Positions 17,098 through 25,865 of a stretch of 64,000 bases of DNA are shown piece after piece. Position 1 is the first letter of the stretch, and each line of letters begins with the position of its first letter. The stretch lies in contig NZ_JBKQWY010000007.1 of NCBI RefSeq assembly GCF_047308265.1, positions 124,001 to 188,000 of the forward strand, in the 5' to 3' direction. This stretch comes from Maricaulis sp047308265. GTDB taxonomy: Bacteria > Pseudomonadota > Alphaproteobacteria > Caulobacterales > Maricaulaceae. The notes beneath the pieces are model-generated. The model saw only the letters and a list, made by a program, of their open reading frames with translations. It had not been told where the DNA came from and made no database searches. Position numbers and translations under genes: made by a program.

Positions 17098-17511
17098 ATG
17101 CCCATAACCTTGCCGCGCCTCGCTCACACCATGATCCGTGTCAGCGATCTCCAGGCGTCCATCGACTTTTACGCCCTGCATCTGGGCATGAGTATCCAGC
17201 GACGCGAAGAATACCCCGAGGGACGTTTCTCCCTCGTTTTTCTCGGATACGGGGATGAGGATCATCACCCGTTGATCGAGCTCACTCACAACTGGGATCC
17301 GCATCCCATCGATCCGGGCCAGGCCTGGGGCCATATCGCCATCTGGGTGAGCGATCTGTATGAAATGGTCGAACGATTGCGCCGGGCAAACATCATGATT
17401 TATCGCGAGCCGGGACCGATGTCAGTGAAGCCGAGAAGTGGACGTCGCGAGGAGATCGCCTTTCTGCGAGACCCCGATGGGTATGCGATCGAACTCATCC
17501 AGGCAGAATAG
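17098..17511 (+). CDS. gloA: Lactoylglutathione lyase (glyoxalase I)
   Basis: A 137-residue VOC-fold enzyme very close in pattern to E. coli GloA: LAHTMIRVSDLQASIDFYALHLGM, LVFLGYG, LIELTHNW, WGHIAIWV, DPDGYAIELIQ. The four metal ligands are present as H10 (AHTM), the glutamate of LIELTHNW, the histidine of GHIAI and the glutamate of AIELI. It isomerises the methylglyoxal-glutathione hemithioacetal to S-lactoylglutathione. It contains a short KPRSGRR insertion before the last strand. An AACAGGAGGG ribosome site precedes ATG 17098. Confidence 0.9.
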   Translation: MPITLPRLAHTMIRVSDLQASIDFYALHLGMSIQRREEYPEGRFSLVFLGYGDEDHHPLIELTHNWDPHPIDPGQAWGHIAIWVSDLYEMVERLRRANIMIYREPGPMSVKPRSGRREEIAFLRDPDGYAIELIQAE

Positions 17512-17546
17512 CGGCATTCACGGGGCGCGATACGCTTCGACAGCGG

Positions 17547-17567
17547 GCATGCGCGCGTCGCGCATGC
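17547..17567 (+). terminator. Hairpin downstream of gloA
   Basis: A perfect 9-bp stem, GCATGCGCG / CGCGCATGC with a CGT loop, lies 36 bases after the gloA stop. No T-run follows, so termination is only suggested. Confidence 0.4.
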
Positions 17568-17635
17568 TTGACCCGTGGCCATATTCTCACTAGGTGGCGG
17601 AGCTTCCCGTTACTTGAACAGAAAGACCCGATCCC

Positions 17636-19219
17636 ATGTCCATCGATCTTGCCCAAAACGCAAAAGCCTGGCCGTTTGAACAAGCGCGCCTGCTGAAGAA
17701 GCGTCTGGACAAGCTTGGACGAAAATCGGGGCCCGTGGTGTTCGAGACGGGCTATGGCCCGTCCGGCTTGCCACATATGGGGACGTTTGGTGAAGTCGTG
17801 CGGACCTCGATGGTCCGCCGAGCCTTTGAAGAGCTGACTGGCGGAGCCTATGAGACGCAATTGATCTGCGTGTCCGATGATATGGATGGCATGCGCAAGG
17901 TTCCCGATAACTTGCCCCAGCAGGAGATGCTGTCCGGTTATCTGCAGCAACCCCTGACTAAGGTACCGGATCCGTACGGCACCCATGACAGTTTTGGCGC
18001 CCATATGAATGCGCGCCTTCAGGCTTTCCTGGACAGTTTCGGCTTTAGCTATGACTTCAAGTCAGCAACGGAACTGTATTCATCCGGTGCGTTTGACGCG
18101 ATGCTGCTCAAGGCCGCGGAAAAATACGATGATATCATGAAGGTGATGCTTCCGACGCTCGGCGAGGAGCGCCAGGCGACCTATTCGCCTTTCCTGCCGA
18201 TCCACCCCAAGACCGGGCATGTTCTGTATGTACCCATGAAACAGGTGGATGCGGTCGCAGGCACCGTCACCTTTGACGATGAAACAGGCGAGACCTTCAC
18301 CGTGCCGGTCACAGGTGGCCATGTGAAGCTGCAATGGAAGCCGGATTTCGGCATGCGCTGGGCGGCCCTGGGCGTTGATTTCGAAATGTTCGGCAAGGAC
18401 CACCAGGCCAATGCTCCGGTCTATTCGCGGATCTGCCGGATCCTCGGCTGGGAGCCACCGACGCAGTTTGTCTATGAACTCTTCCTGGACGAAAAGGGCG
18501 AAAAGATCTCCAAGTCGAAAGGCAATGGCCTGTCGGTTGAGGAGTGGTTGACCTATGCTCCCCAGGAAAGCCTGAGCTATTACAACTTCGTGAAGCCGCG
18601 CCAGGCGAAGAAACTCTATTTCGACGTCATCCCGAAAGCTGTGGACGAATACCTCCAGCATCTGGGCGCTTATGGCGGTCAGGAACCCAAACAACAGCTG
18701 GAAAATCCGTCTTGGCATATCCATGCAGGTCAACCGCCCGCCGGTGGGTCCCCGATCTCCTTTGCCTTGATGCTCAACCTGGCTTCAGCCGCAAGCGCCC
18801 ACAATACGGACGTAATGTGGGGGTTCATCGGTCGTTATGTCGAGGGTGCGTCGCCGCAAACCCATCCGGTGCTCGACCAGCTGGCGGGCTTCGCCGTCCA
18901 GTATTTCAAGGATTTTGTCGAACCGACCAAATCCTTCCGGGCGCCCAGCGATCAGGAACGGGCAGCGATGGAAGATCTTGTGGCCCGCCTGAAGGCGCTC
19001 GATCCGAACGAGCGGGACGCCGAAGTGATCCAGACCGAGGTCTTCTCGGCCGGCAAATCGCAGGAGTTCGACAATCTGCGCGACTGGTTCAAGGCGCTTT
19101 ACGAAGTCCTGCTCGGGCAGTCCCAGGGGCCGCGTTTTGGATCATTCGCGGCGATTTACGGCGTGCCTGAAACCATCGCGCTGGTGGAAAAAGGTCTCTC
19201 CGGAGATTTGCTCCCCTAG
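17636..19219 (+). CDS. lysS: Lysyl-tRNA synthetase, class I
   Basis: A 527-residue class I LysRS, as found in archaea and alphaproteobacteria instead of the class II enzyme of E. coli. The HIGH-type motif is LPHMGTFGE (near residue 45) and the KMSKS-type loop is GEKISKSKGNG (near residue 290). The catalytic Rossmann fold is followed by the alpha-helical anticodon-binding half. It charges tRNA-Lys and is essential unless a second enzyme exists. Start ATG 17636. A GCTGAGC hairpin follows the stop. Confidence 0.94.
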   Translation: MSIDLAQNAKAWPFEQARLLKKRLDKLGRKSGPVVFETGYGPSGLPHMGTFGEVVRTSMVRRAFEELTGGAYETQLICVSDDMDGMRKVPDNLPQQEMLSGYLQQPLTKVPDPYGTHDSFGAHMNARLQAFLDSFGFSYDFKSATELYSSGAFDAMLLKAAEKYDDIMKVMLPTLGEERQATYSPFLPIHPKTGHVLYVPMKQVDAVAGTVTFDDETGETFTVPVTGGHVKLQWKPDFGMRWAALGVDFEMFGKDHQANAPVYSRICRILGWEPPTQFVYELFLDEKGEKISKSKGNGLSVEEWLTYAPQESLSYYNFVKPRQAKKLYFDVIPKAVDEYLQHLGAYGGQEPKQQLENPSWHIHAGQPPAGGSPISFALMLNLASAASAHNTDVMWGFIGRYVEGASPQTHPVLDQLAGFAVQYFKDFVEPTKSFRAPSDQERAAMEDLVARLKALDPNERDAEVIQTEVFSAGKSQEFDNLRDWFKALYEVLLGQSQGPRFGSFAAIYGVPETIALVEKGLSGDLLP

Positions 19220-19233
19220 ATCCAGCTTGCGGG

Positions 19234-19251
19234 GCTGAGCTGTGGCTCAGC
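19234..19251 (+). terminator. Hairpin downstream of lysS
   Basis: GCTGAGC / GCTCAGC with a TGTG loop begins 15 bases after the lysS stop. The following bases (TCTGTTG) are only moderately T-rich. Confidence 0.45.
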
Positions 19252-19370
19252 TCTGTTGCAGTGCGATCGAGTGGCGAGTTTACGTTGCGACCTGTTTCAG
19301 CCTTCCTTAAGACTTCTGGTCGAGAGGGACAGGCCAAATCCGCGTTCGTTCGGTGTGCTGCGTTTTGACC

Positions 19371-19385
19371 GGGGGCATTGTCCCC
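19371..19385. promoter_or_regulatory. Palindromic site upstream of the TonB receptor
   Basis: GGGGGCATTGTCCCC reads as a near-perfect palindrome (GGGG-n-CA-T-TG-n-CCCC). It sits inside a wider inverted repeat, CCGCGTTCG at 19340-19348 and CGAACGCGG at 19385-19393, in the 232-base gap before the receptor gene. It could be an operator or an RNA hairpin; the binding protein is unknown. Confidence 0.35.
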
Positions 19386-19451
19386 GAACGCGGTTGAACC
19401 ATGTCTACCGACATGCGGGTCTGAACACAGAGTGCGGGGCGTAGGACAATC

Positions 19452-21608
19452 GTGAAATTTGGTTTTGGCAGCATGGTCGGCCTTGCGCTGGCGTTCAGTC
19501 TGTACGCAGTCACCGCACATGCCCAAACGGTCGACGAGCCGGGCGTGGAAGTCTATCTACCGTCCGCTTTCGACGAGTTTTTGCCGCAAAACGCCAATGA
19601 TCTAGTGCGTCGCCTCCCCGGCTTCCAGGTTGATGAGGGAGATAATGTGCGTGGACTCTCCGGCGCCCAGGGCAATGTCCTGATCAATGGCCGTCGCCCG
19701 CCCCCGCGTTCGGGATCGCTGGATGCGCGCCTCAGTTCCGTACGGGTTGAAGATGTTGAGCGCCTTGAACTGATCGAAGCCGGCGCGCGCGATATTGATA
19801 TGCAGGGTTATCCGGTCCTGCTCAATCTGGTGCTTCGCAGCGGGACGTCCCGGCGGTTCAACGGGCGGATGGAGGTCGAGCCGCGAGACAATGGCGGCGA
19901 TGAAACCCAGCTCGCGCTGGGCGGGTCTGTGTCCGGCTCCCGCTTTGAAGCCGAGGGGAATATCGAGCTTTATGATGAAGCCCTGATCTCGGAACAGGAT
20001 GTTCGTTCGGCAACAGCAGGAACGCCGGTTGCGCGCGTGACACCGGATCGAGATACCAGCCTGTCGCGTCGTGAGGGGCAGGGCTCAGTGCGTGTCCCGC
20101 TGGGGGAGGGGCGTCGTCTGACCCTGTCGACAGCCTATGACAGTCAGGAAAACTCCGCCCGTCCGACCCGGGAGGCTGTGACCTCCGGTGCGGCGCTACA
20201 GGAAACCAGTGCTTTTGAGGAAAACGAGACGAGTTTCGGTGTTGAATACACCTCGCCCCTGGCGGATCGTTTTGAGCTCCAGGCCATTCTGACGCGCACG
20301 GATGGTGAAGAAGAAGGCGCCTCGACCCTGGTCCAGAACGGTGTGTTCAGCGAGTCGACCTCCGGCGAGGAGACGAGTGAAACCGCGACTCGCGCGACGA
20401 TACGCTGGCGCATGTCTGACCGCTGGGCCGTGGAAGCCGGAGGGACCTGGGCGTTGAACACGCTGGATGGCACATCCAGCGCGACAATTGACGGCTTGGT
20501 CCAGGACATTGATGGCTCTGCCGTCTCGGTGGAGGAAACCCGCATCGCGGCTCTGGCCGTGGCCAGTTGGACACCCCGCCCGGATCTGTCGGTCAATTTT
20601 GGCGGGCGTGTCGAACAATTCTCGCTGAGCAGTTCCAATGCGGGCGGTGATCTGACGCTGACGGATTTTGTCCCGCGTGCCGATCTGACCTGGACCCTCG
20701 ACACGGGCTGGGTGGCGCGTGTCTCGGCTGAGCGCGAGGTAGGGCAGCTCAATCTCGACCTCTTTCTCGCCGAGACCAATCTTGACAACGCCCTCAATAC
20801 GGCCGGTGCGGCGACCCTGGAGCCTGTTCGGGAGTGGACCTATCGGGGCGAGTTGGAACGACGCTTTGGCGATCGGGGTCTGGTCCGCCTTGTGGCTCAG
20901 CGGGTGGAAGTCGATAATCCGATTTCACGTATTCTGACCCCGGACGGGGACGTTACACCCGCTAATATCGGGCCGGAGACCTATGACAGCCTGGAGGGCG
21001 TGTTCGAGTTTGACTTCGCCCGGATCGGTCTGCCGGACCTGTTCGTGGAGGGGATAGCGGTTCTGCGGGATTCAGGCCGCATCGATCCGCAACAGGGCTT
21101 TCAGCGCAATACATCCGGACATCAGGACTATTCCTGGGAGTTGAACCTGCGCCAGGAGTTTGCCGAGGGGAAGTATGTGCTCGGTGCGGTCCTGGAGCGA
21201 GATGCGCCGTCGACCCATTACTGGCTGACCCAGATCCGGCGTGAAGACCGGGAGCTGGAAATCCGGCTAAACGGCGAATGGCGTCATTCTGCGCGCTGGC
21301 GGACGGGATTTTGGTGGAGATTACCCATGTCCGTCGAGGACGAGCGAGAGATCTATGACGGGGTGCGAACGCCGGACACGGGCCCTGTGATCTTCAATCG
21401 CATCAAGCGCGAACACGGGCATTTCCTCTCTGTGTGGAGCGAATACGAGATCCAGGACGAGGTGCACCTGCGCCTGAATGTCAGGTCTGGCCGCGGGCGT
21501 GAAGGGTATACAGCTGTCGAGGACCTTGGCGGCGGCCTGCTCGACGAGGCCCGGGTCGATATCGACAATGTTCCTAGTTTCAATATTCGCCTGCGCTGGA
21601 ATCTCTGA
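19452..21608 (+). CDS. TonB-dependent receptor-like outer-membrane protein
   Basis: A 718-residue exported protein with a signal peptide (MVGLALAFSLYAVTAHA). A plug-like domain (about 35-135) carries NANDLVRRLPGFQVDEGDNVRGLSGAQGNVLINGRRP, the usual plug pattern, then VEDVERLELIEAG. The rest alternates short beta strands and acidic turns, as in a 22-strand barrel. It ends in NIRLRWNL rather than the more common C-terminal Phe. The ligand is unknown. Translation starts at GTG 19452, 7 bases after TAGGA. No transport partner genes are adjacent. Confidence 0.8.
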   Translation: MKFGFGSMVGLALAFSLYAVTAHAQTVDEPGVEVYLPSAFDEFLPQNANDLVRRLPGFQVDEGDNVRGLSGAQGNVLINGRRPPPRSGSLDARLSSVRVEDVERLELIEAGARDIDMQGYPVLLNLVLRSGTSRRFNGRMEVEPRDNGGDETQLALGGSVSGSRFEAEGNIELYDEALISEQDVRSATAGTPVARVTPDRDTSLSRREGQGSVRVPLGEGRRLTLSTAYDSQENSARPTREAVTSGAALQETSAFEENETSFGVEYTSPLADRFELQAILTRTDGEEEGASTLVQNGVFSESTSGEETSETATRATIRWRMSDRWAVEAGGTWALNTLDGTSSATIDGLVQDIDGSAVSVEETRIAALAVASWTPRPDLSVNFGGRVEQFSLSSSNAGGDLTLTDFVPRADLTWTLDTGWVARVSAEREVGQLNLDLFLAETNLDNALNTAGAATLEPVREWTYRGELERRFGDRGLVRLVAQRVEVDNPISRILTPDGDVTPANIGPETYDSLEGVFEFDFARIGLPDLFVEGIAVLRDSGRIDPQQGFQRNTSGHQDYSWELNLRQEFAEGKYVLGAVLERDAPSTHYWLTQIRREDRELEIRLNGEWRHSARWRTGFWWRLPMSVEDEREIYDGVRTPDTGPVIFNRIKREHGHFLSVWSEYEIQDEVHLRLNVRSGRGREGYTAVEDLGGGLLDEARVDIDNVPSFNIRLRWNL

Positions 21609-21688
21609 CCACTTGTGAAACTGCCAGACCCTCCGAGCGGTGCAAACCTCTCCGATCGTGGACGTGACTATTTTCGAGTCAAAAAATA

Positions 21689-21717
21689 TTGACATCAGGT
21701 CGGGTCGTTCTTACATC
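21689..21717 (+). promoter_or_regulatory. Sigma-70-like promoter of the membrane-pair/XRE cassette
   Basis: A perfect -35 hexamer TTGACA (21689-21694) is followed after 17 bases by TACATC (21712-21717), a weaker -10. A GANTC site (GAGTC, 21676-21680) lies just upstream. The imperfect inverted repeat TGTC-N10-GACA (21723-21740) directly downstream is a candidate operator for the cassette's own regulator. Confidence 0.45.
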
Positions 21718-21760
21718 TGCTGTGTCAAAGAAATTAGACATGAAGATTGGAGCGTTTGAC

Positions 21761-22219
21761 ATGAGTTTTCTGGAACGGATGAATCTGGCCCAGATCCCCG
21801 CAGGCCTGGCCGTGATGATCTGGTATGGTCTGCAGATCATTCCGCAATTCGATACCCGGGCTGTGGAAGACATTGCCTTTGGCCGGTCCATGATTGTCGC
21901 CGTGGTAGCCGGTATCGTGCTCTCTGTTGTTCTGTCGATCACGATCAGCGTTCTGACGGCCATCTGGGTCGGGCGCACTGAAGGGTATGACCGCGTCGAC
22001 GAGACGATGAGCCAGGAAGATGAACGCGACCGGCAGGTGTCCCGTCTGGGCGAAGCGCGCGGTGGTCAGTTGCTGGCTCTGTTCACGGTGATCGCCCTGG
22101 GAGCCATCTTGCTGGAGCATGATCGTTTCTGGGTCGCGCATATCCTGTTTGTCGGTCTGTGGCTGAGCTCGCTGTACGAGGCCATCGTCAAGCAGATTGC
22201 CTGGCGCCGGGGAGTGTGA
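21761..22219 (+). CDS. Four-helix membrane protein, DUF2178-like (first of a pair)
   Basis: A 152-residue inner-membrane protein with about four hydrophobic segments (13-31, 44-70, 103-120, 124-140). A cytoplasmic loop between helices 2 and 3 carries DERDRQVSRLGEARGG, a motif that recurs almost unchanged in the next gene (DERDRDIERRGDAWSG) and resembles the DERDR motif of DUF2178 proteins. I start at ATG 21761, which has TTGGAG upstream, rather than the ATG at 21740. It is the first gene of a three-gene cassette ending with an XRE regulator. Function unknown. Confidence 0.72.
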   Translation: MSFLERMNLAQIPAGLAVMIWYGLQIIPQFDTRAVEDIAFGRSMIVAVVAGIVLSVVLSITISVLTAIWVGRTEGYDRVDETMSQEDERDRQVSRLGEARGGQLLALFTVIALGAILLEHDRFWVAHILFVGLWLSSLYEAIVKQIAWRRGV

Positions 22220-22221
22220 TC

Positions 22222-22653
22222 ATGGCGATTATGGAAAGACTGAACCTGGCCGCCCTGATCGCGGGCGGCCTCTCCCTCGCGCTGTATGTGTTCCTGATCG
22301 TCCGGCAAGGCCCTGTCGGGTCAGGGGTGGAGATCGTATGGGTCGGGGCCATGATCACCAGCTTCATCGTCTTTTTGCTGGTTCTGATCGGTCTGGTGTC
22401 CCTTGCGGTGATCAAGGACCGCAAACACATCATGGAGATCGATCGCCTGGATGATGAGCGGGATCGGGATATCGAACGTCGGGGCGATGCCTGGAGTGGT
22501 CATGTCATGCAGGTATTTGCCGTGGTCGCGATTATCGGCCTGATGCTGGGATGGGCCCCGGTCTGGATCGCAAGCAGCCTGTATGTCGGTGTGATCGTAT
22601 CGGGTGGTTTTGGCATCGTCCTTCGGCTGATCCACTATCGGACAGGAGTGTGA
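22222..22653 (+). CDS. Four-helix membrane protein, DUF2178-like (second of a pair)
   Basis: A 143-residue paralogue of the preceding protein. It starts with the same MERLNLA-type lead, has four hydrophobic segments and the DERDRDIERRGDAWSG cytoplasmic loop. It begins 2 bases after the upstream stop with GGGGAG as ribosome site and ends one base before the regulator gene, so the three genes form one tight operon. The pair may form a hetero-oligomer. Function unknown. Confidence 0.72.
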   Translation: MAIMERLNLAALIAGGLSLALYVFLIVRQGPVGSGVEIVWVGAMITSFIVFLLVLIGLVSLAVIKDRKHIMEIDRLDDERDRDIERRGDAWSGHVMQVFAVVAIIGLMLGWAPVWIASSLYVGVIVSGGFGIVLRLIHYRTGV

Positions 22654-22654
22654 C

Positions 22655-22882
22655 ATGGCGAAACAGACAGCTATCACCAACGAGATCCGTACCCTGCGCT
22701 TTCATGCGCGTGAAATGACCCAGGCCGAACTGGCGCGGCGGGTGGGCGTGACCCGCCAGACCATTATCGCTATCGAACAGGGCAAGTATTCGCCGTCGCT
22801 GGAAGTGGCGTTCAAGATTGCCCGTGTATTTGCGGTGCCGCTGGAAGCCGTGTTCCAGTACCCCGAAATCAGCGTCGAGTAA
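22655..22882 (+). CDS. Small XRE-family transcriptional regulator
   Basis: A 75-residue, single-domain helix-turn-helix protein: EIRTLRFHAREMTQAELARRVGVTRQTI, then AIEQGKYSPSLEVAFKIARVFAVPLEAVFQY. This is the short Cro-like type often encoded beside membrane proteins that it controls. It is translated from the same transcript as the two upstream membrane genes, and a dyad in their promoter (21723-21740) is a plausible target. Its last 14 bases overlap the 3' end of the convergent P450 gene. Confidence 0.88.
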   Translation: MAKQTAITNEIRTLRFHAREMTQAELARRVGVTRQTIIAIEQGKYSPSLEVAFKIARVFAVPLEAVFQYPEISVE

Positions 22883-24239
22883 GCGTGAGTGGAACCTCGA
22901 TGTCCGGCTGCAGCGTGACACGCTGCACCGGAACAGGATGGCGATCCCCGGCAAAGTCAAACCGGACACGGCGGAGCAGACAGGCCAGAACAATCACCAT
23001 CTCCATCATGGCGAACCGGGCCCCGATGCACACGCGTGGCCCGATACCAAAGGGTAGGTAGGCGAACCGTCCAATAGATTGGGCTTCTTCTCCCAGAAAC
23101 CGATCCGGAATAAACGCGTCGGGCTCACGCCACATCTCTCTTTGGCGATGCAAAAGCCAGGTCGAGACAAGAACATCAGACCGCGGTGGCAGGGGGATGC
23201 CCGCCATCATCTGACCCTCGATCGAAGTGCGGGCCAGGATGGGGGCAGGCGGGTAAAGCCTCATACTCTCCTTGAGCACGGCTTCGGTGAACGGCAGGAT
23301 CTCGCTCCAGTCCTGCGGCGCTGTCGCGTCAAGCGGGGCCGTGTCGATCTCACTCTCCAGACGCTCGCGAACGTCCTCGGCCTGGGAGAGAAGATAGAGG
23401 GTCCAGGTGAGCGAGCGGGCCGTGGTTTCATGACCGGCCGCCAGGAAGGTTAGAAGATTGTCGATCACGGCATCATCTTCGAGCCCGGCACCCAGCAGCA
23501 GGTCTAGAAAGTCCGGCAAGCGCCCCTCGGCTTCGGGACCTGGGCGCGCGCGGCGCGATGTGGCCAACTCGCCGACCTGGCGACGGATATCCGCGACCAC
23601 CCGACGAGACTTGCCCTGGCCGATGCGCGGTACAAATGCGGGCATCCCCAGAAGATCAAACAGGTGCGGAATGCCGCTGATCAGCAAGAGCTGGTGGATA
23701 TTGTCCGTGAACCGGGCGGTGTCGAGCGCATCATCACCGGAGAAGAGCGTGTCCATCAGGATGTTCAGGGTCAGATCGACCATATCCTGACTGGCCGGTA
23801 CGACCTCCCCGATGCGGTTTGCGTATGAGTCGGCTGCCGCCTCGGCAATAGTGTGAATTTGTGGAGCAAAGGCATTGACCTTGCGCGGTGTGAAAACGGG
23901 GGCGACCGCATGGCGCACCGTCTTCCAGATCTCACCCTCGGCTGTCAGCAAGCCGTCCCGCAGGATGGGGCGCAGCACCGCTTGGCGCAGGGGATTGAGC
24001 TCGAAATTATCGGCATGACTGACATGAACATGGCGAATGCAGTCGGGATCATTGGTGATAACGCTGGAGCGCCCCAGAAACTGAAACGGTGCCACACGCA
24101 GGTGGAAATGACGCTCACCCCAGATTTCGAGCGGATTATTCCGCATGGCCCTGAAATAGACGCGGTAGTCCGACAGCGTCATGCGACCGATCTCGCTGTA
24201 CTGGGCCATCGGGGGCATGGGCGGTGTGAAGGCGGTCAT
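22869..24239 (-). CDS. Cytochrome P450
   Basis: A 456-residue soluble P450. The I-helix oxygen-binding motif AAGHETTA, the K-helix ESMR (ExxR), and the heme-binding loop FGIGPRVCIGA with the axial cysteine are all present, so the enzyme should be active. It hydroxylates or epoxidises an unknown lipophilic substrate using an external ferredoxin and reductase, neither of which is encoded nearby. The ATG at 24239 follows GGAGAGGAG. It converges with the XRE cassette, overlapping it by 14 bases. Confidence 0.93.
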   Translation of the reverse strand: MTAFTPPMPPMAQYSEIGRMTLSDYRVYFRAMRNNPLEIWGERHFHLRVAPFQFLGRSSVITNDPDCIRHVHVSHADNFELNPLRQAVLRPILRDGLLTAEGEIWKTVRHAVAPVFTPRKVNAFAPQIHTIAEAAADSYANRIGEVVPASQDMVDLTLNILMDTLFSGDDALDTARFTDNIHQLLLISGIPHLFDLLGMPAFVPRIGQGKSRRVVADIRRQVGELATSRRARPGPEAEGRLPDFLDLLLGAGLEDDAVIDNLLTFLAAGHETTARSLTWTLYLLSQAEDVRERLESEIDTAPLDATAPQDWSEILPFTEAVLKESMRLYPPAPILARTSIEGQMMAGIPLPPRSDVLVSTWLLHRQREMWREPDAFIPDRFLGEEAQSIGRFAYLPFGIGPRVCIGARFAMMEMVIVLACLLRRVRFDFAGDRHPVPVQRVTLQPDIEVPLTLTRR

Positions 24240-24346
24240 GAAGGCTCCTCTCCCGTCTGGTCTAGCGGAATTTCAATCCTCATATAAGGCGAAGTTTGGT
24301 CGCAGCCTGCCTTTGTCCTGCCGCGGGTCCGCGCTAGGTTGGCCCT

Positions 24347-25120
24347 ATGCGATCCACACTCACCTTGCTCGGTTTGACGATCCTTGCCCTGCTCTGGGCG
24401 GCACCTGCCGAAGCCGATCCAATGGATCAGGCGCGCCAGGCCTATCAGGCTGGCGATTGGCAGGAGGCGGCGCGGCTTGCAGGCGAGGCAGGCGGGGCGG
24501 AGGGGTATGCCTGGGCTGCCGGATCGTTGGTCGCCCAGCTGATGCTTGAGGCCGATTACCCCGACCGTGAAACCCTTGCAGAACAGGCTGTGGAACATGG
24601 TGAGATGGCATTGCGCCTCGATCCTGATTCCATTGAGGCCCGTTGGCGGCTGGCCGGGGCGTTGGGGTTTCAGGGTCGGTATATGAGCGGTTGGCGTGCC
24701 TATCTGCGCGGTGTGCCGCAACGCGGTCGAGACCTGCTCCAGGACACGTTAAATGCCGAGCCGGACAATGCCTGGGCCTGGGGCATGTGGGGCGCCTGGA
24801 ACCTGGAAGTGGCTCGTCGCGGTGGTCGGCGGGGCATGCGCGCGCTCGATGCCTCGATCGAGGAAGGTCTGGCCGCCTATGAGACCGCGATCGCGCTCGA
24901 TCCTGACAATCCATCGCCTCACTATTTCAAAGCGGTCGGTTTGATTGCGATCGACACAGATTATGCGGCGGATGCCCGGAGCGCGTTGGATGCAGCTCTG
25001 GCACTGCAGCCGCGTGATGCATTTGAGGCCGGCATACTGGACGAGGCGCGTCGCTTGTCCGCTCTGATGGATAGGCCGCGCCAGGCCCAGCGCTGGGCCA
25101 ATCAACGCATGCAGATCTGA
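24347..25120 (+). CDS. Periplasmic TPR-repeat protein
   Basis: A 257-residue protein with a signal peptide (LTLLGLTILALLWAAPAEA, cleavage near residue 23). Helical tetratricopeptide-like repeats follow: MDQARQAYQAGDWQEAARLAGEA, EHGEMALRLDPDSIEARWRLA, AAYETAIALDPDNPSPHYFKAVGL, and SALDAALALQPRDAFEAGIL. It should act as a protein-binding scaffold in the periplasm. It is divergent from the P450 gene and abuts the convergent S24-like gene with no spacer. No partner can be named. Confidence 0.75.
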   Translation: MRSTLTLLGLTILALLWAAPAEADPMDQARQAYQAGDWQEAARLAGEAGGAEGYAWAAGSLVAQLMLEADYPDRETLAEQAVEHGEMALRLDPDSIEARWRLAGALGFQGRYMSGWRAYLRGVPQRGRDLLQDTLNAEPDNAWAWGMWGAWNLEVARRGGRRGMRALDASIEEGLAAYETAIALDPDNPSPHYFKAVGLIAIDTDYAADARSALDAALALQPRDAFEAGILDEARRLSALMDRPRQAQRWANQRMQI

Positions 25121-25744
25121 CTACTGGCTGGCCCAGATGATGCGGGCGATCCAGCGTAGGTCGAGCAGCCGGATCTGGCGCCGGGCCTGATTGGGATTGA
25201 GCGGCAAGAGCTCCAGGGACTGAACCGATTTCAGCCCCATCTCCCCGATGAGCAAGTCCTGGTTTTCCAGCTCGATCACTACTCTGTCCTCCGTTCGCGG
25301 CGGACTGTCCAGATCCATCACCAATCGTGTGCCGGGTTTGTAGACCGGGAGGCAGTCCTGCGTGTCGATCTGGAGGGCCCAGGCAGGACGTGACCCGAAA
25401 TCGGGCGTATCGATCTCAAGCCATTGCCCCTGGCGTGGCAAGCCTGACCGGTCAAAGGTCCGGGTTCGGGGCTCCGACAGGCGGGCGAGCGGCATGGCAG
25501 GGCGAGCGGGGCGGTCGGAGGCCAGTCGGGCGAAATCGTCGAATGTGACATGGGCCGCGCTCAACGCCTTCGCCAGACTTTCCGTGGAAGGCCAGCGCAG
25601 CTTTTGGCCGTCCGGCGAGATCCGTTTGGACGGGTTGAAGGTGGTCGGATCAAGACCGGCCCGGCGCGCGAGACCGGACGGGCTGGTTTCTGCCTGCGCA
25701 GCCAACCGGTCAATGCCCTGCCAGATCTGTGCATGGGTCAACAT
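25121..25744 (-). CDS. Helix-turn-helix regulator with an S24-like domain lacking the catalytic serine
   Basis: A 207-residue protein. The N-terminal DNA-binding domain (QIWQGIDRLAAQAETSPSGLARRAGLDPTTFNPSKR) is joined to a C-terminal peptidase-S24-like fold (about 115-195: WALQIDTQDCLPVYKPGTRLVMD, RVVIEL, LLPLNPN). In LexA/CI proteins the nucleophile is the Ser of a Ser-Met before a Pro; here that position reads DCLP, so self-cleavage is unlikely. It probably acts as a repressor responding to a ligand or protein. The stop directly abuts the convergent TPR gene. Confidence 0.8.
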   Translation of the reverse strand: MLTHAQIWQGIDRLAAQAETSPSGLARRAGLDPTTFNPSKRISPDGQKLRWPSTESLAKALSAAHVTFDDFARLASDRPARPAMPLARLSEPRTRTFDRSGLPRQGQWLEIDTPDFGSRPAWALQIDTQDCLPVYKPGTRLVMDLDSPPRTEDRVVIELENQDLLIGEMGLKSVQSLELLPLNPNQARRQIRLLDLRWIARIIWASQ

Positions 25745-25865
25745 GGGGCTGTGTTATAGGCAGGTTCGCAGTATGGGACAATTTTCCTGTTATGCCTTTT
25801 CCCGTCAGGCGGGCTGACCTGCATTGCTTGCCCTGTCGCGCGCAGCAGTTTACCCAGCGTGGATT

